From an uncultured Alphaproteobacteria bacterium (GTDB lineage: Bacteria; Pseudomonadota; Alphaproteobacteria; RF32; CAG-239), in assembly GCA_934254915.1 (NCBI GenBank), contig CAKQMH010000015.1, forward strand, positions 1 through 13,566: a stretch of DNA of 13,566 nucleotides. Direction: 5' to 3'. Shown here piece after piece: positions 12,478 to 13,566 of this stretch. Made by a program: the position numbers and the translations under genes. The notes under the pieces were generated by a model that was not told where the DNA came from, searched no databases, and saw nothing but the letters and a program-made list of their open reading frames with translations. Every line of letters starts with the position of its first letter. Position 1 is the first letter of the stretch.

Positions 12478-13452
12478 ATGACGGAAGTTAACTTAACGCT
12501 TGATACGGCCAAATTTATTAATAAATTAGCTGCCGGCAGCACCACGCCGTTATATGAATTGACGCCTGAGCAGGCAAGGCAGGTTTTGTCGGATGCTCAG
12601 TCACAGCCGACAGCTCGTCCGGATGCCGATGTCGATGATATAAAAATTCCTTTGCAAAGCGGACAAACTTTGGCGGCTAAAATCGTCCGTCCGCGCAAAG
12701 CACGTAAAATTTTGCCGGTAATTTTTTATATCCATGGCGGTGGTTGGGTTATGGGTGATGAGCATACGCATGACCGGCTCTTGCGCGAGTTGGCTGTTGG
12801 TGCGGAGGCTGCGGTAATTTTTCCGGAGTATCCGCGTTCGCCGGAAGCCAAATATCCGCAGGCTTTAATGGAGATGTTTGAGGCTTTGCAATATATAGCG
12901 CATAATGCCGAAGAATTGAACTTAAACGCCGGCAAAATCGCTCTCGCCGGTGACAGCGTCGGCGGCAATATGGCAACGGTTTTGGCTCTGATGGCCAAGG
13001 AAAACAATCGTCCGAAAATAATTTTTCAGCTGCTGTTTTATCCGGTTACCGATGCGAATTTTGATACTGTTTCGTATAATGACTATGCGCAAGGTCCGTG
13101 GTTGACCAAACCGGCTATGCAGTGGTTTTGGGATGCCTATGCTCCTGATCCGCGGCAGCGCACCGAAATAACCGTTTCTCCGCTGCAAGCTGACATCAGC
13201 CACCTTGAAGGATTGCCGCCAACCTTAATTATTACCGCTGAAAACGATGTTTTGCGTGATGAAGGTGAAGCTTATGCCCGCAAGCTGATTGCTGCCGGTG
13301 TCGATGTAAGTGCGGTCAGAATTAATAATACTATTCACGATTTTGTGATGCTTAATGCTCTGGCAAAGTCTAATCCGACGCGTTTGGCGATTAGTCTTGC
13401 TTCCGCCGCTTTACATAATGCTTTCTATCAAAAACATTATCGTTGCCAATAG
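12478..13452 (+). CDS. Alpha/beta hydrolase, hormone-sensitive-lipase family esterase
   Basis: 324 aa from the ATG at 12478, preceded by AAGGAGGAG; an in-frame ATG at 12415 has no ribosome binding site. The family IV (bacterial HSL) signature is complete: oxyanion-hole HGGGW (86-90), nucleophile GDSVGGN with S160, acid D257 in ENDVLRDEG, and H287 in IHDFVML. Such enzymes hydrolyse short-chain carboxyl esters; the natural substrate is unknown. No signal peptide is visible, so it is cytoplasmic. The N-terminal 50 residues form a helical cap-like segment (LTPEQARQVL). It is a single gene, divergent from the 119-aa gene, with no clear terminator after it. Confidence 0.92.
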   Translation: MTEVNLTLDTAKFINKLAAGSTTPLYELTPEQARQVLSDAQSQPTARPDADVDDIKIPLQSGQTLAAKIVRPRKARKILPVIFYIHGGGWVMGDEHTHDRLLRELAVGAEAAVIFPEYPRSPEAKYPQALMEMFEALQYIAHNAEELNLNAGKIALAGDSVGGNMATVLALMAKENNRPKIIFQLLFYPVTDANFDTVSYNDYAQGPWLTKPAMQWFWDAYAPDPRQRTEITVSPLQADISHLEGLPPTLIITAENDVLRDEGEAYARKLIAAGVDVSAVRINNTIHDFVMLNALAKSNPTRLAISLASAALHNAFYQKHYRCQ

Positions 13453-13480
13453 GAGCGGAGTTATTAAATATTTTACTGGA

Positions 13481-13566
13481 TTATTTGGGGCTTGAGTTGC
13501 ACAGGCGCTCATTGGCTATGCCAACCGGCGTTCTTTCGCCCGCCTTTCGCTGGTAGTCGAACCCTT
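13481..13566 (-). other. Open frame running off the right edge
   Basis: On the minus strand a frame open from base 13566 reads GFDYQRKAGERTPVGIANER and a few more residues, then stops at TAA (13483-13481). At 27 or so codons it could be the 3' end of a convergent gene, but I recognise no domain. The last 80 bases are more GC-rich than other gaps here and contain a short hairpin (TTGGC-TAT-GCCAA, 13512-13524), so a repeat is also possible. Confidence 0.25.

Noticed and set aside
12922..13203. 93-codon minus-strand frame within the alpha/beta hydrolase gene
   Set aside because: Shadow of a gene with a complete catalytic triad; no ribosome binding site or domain.

Overview
This window reads as chromosomal core DNA of a Gram-negative bacterium, most likely an alphaproteobacterium of moderate GC with AT-rich gaps (lineage is inference). 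The pointers are the gene order rpmH-rnpA-yidD-yidC-engB, a Gram-negative type YidC with a large periplasmic domain, a CCA-encoding tRNA-Val(GAC) of alphaproteobacterial appearance, and -10 boxes resembling the alphaproteobacterial GCTANAWC form. No phage, insertion sequence, CRISPR array or defence locus was seen.

Layout. Bases 1-3626, all minus strand, hold a 58-codon membrane-protein ORF behind its own promoter and, upstream of it, the rpmH-rnpA-yidD-yidC-engB operon (ribosomal protein L34, RNase P protein, two membrane-insertion factors, a ribosome-assembly GTPase). The rpmH promoter is near-consensus. A tRNA N6-adenine methylase-like gene (minus) and mntP (plus) diverge at about 4.4 kb. 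From 8.0 to 5.0 kb a minus-strand operon carries a secreted lytic-transglycosylase-like protein, a divergent RNase J-like metallo-beta-lactamase protein and an acyl-ACP thioesterase. An N-formylglutamate amidohydrolase gene (minus) diverges from tRNA-Val, which has a textbook terminator. murI and a GNAT acetyltransferase gene follow on plus and end at a terminator shared with the convergent gpsA. A hypothetical 119-codon gene (minus) and an HSL-family alpha/beta hydrolase (plus) diverge at 12.3-12.5 kb. The last 114 bases are unassigned.

Together these are housekeeping functions: ribosome and RNase P biogenesis, membrane insertion, envelope building (MurI, transglycosylase), lipid precursors (GpsA, thioesterase), manganese homeostasis and tRNA modification. 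I see no clear new multi-gene system. The points most worth a second look are non-coding: a perfect 20-bp inverted repeat at the left edge that contains a stop codon in its loop; an AATGGGGTCA motif shared by that hairpin and the rpmH leader; a 26/30-identical promoter-like element used twice 12 kb apart; and a leader in front of the transglycosylase gene that could pair with its ribosome binding site. Among proteins, the RNase J-like enzyme and the unusual GpsA are the most divergent.

Several starts were placed by ribosome binding site rather than by longest reading frame: yidC, gpsA, the transglycosylase, the amidohydrolase and the alpha/beta hydrolase.
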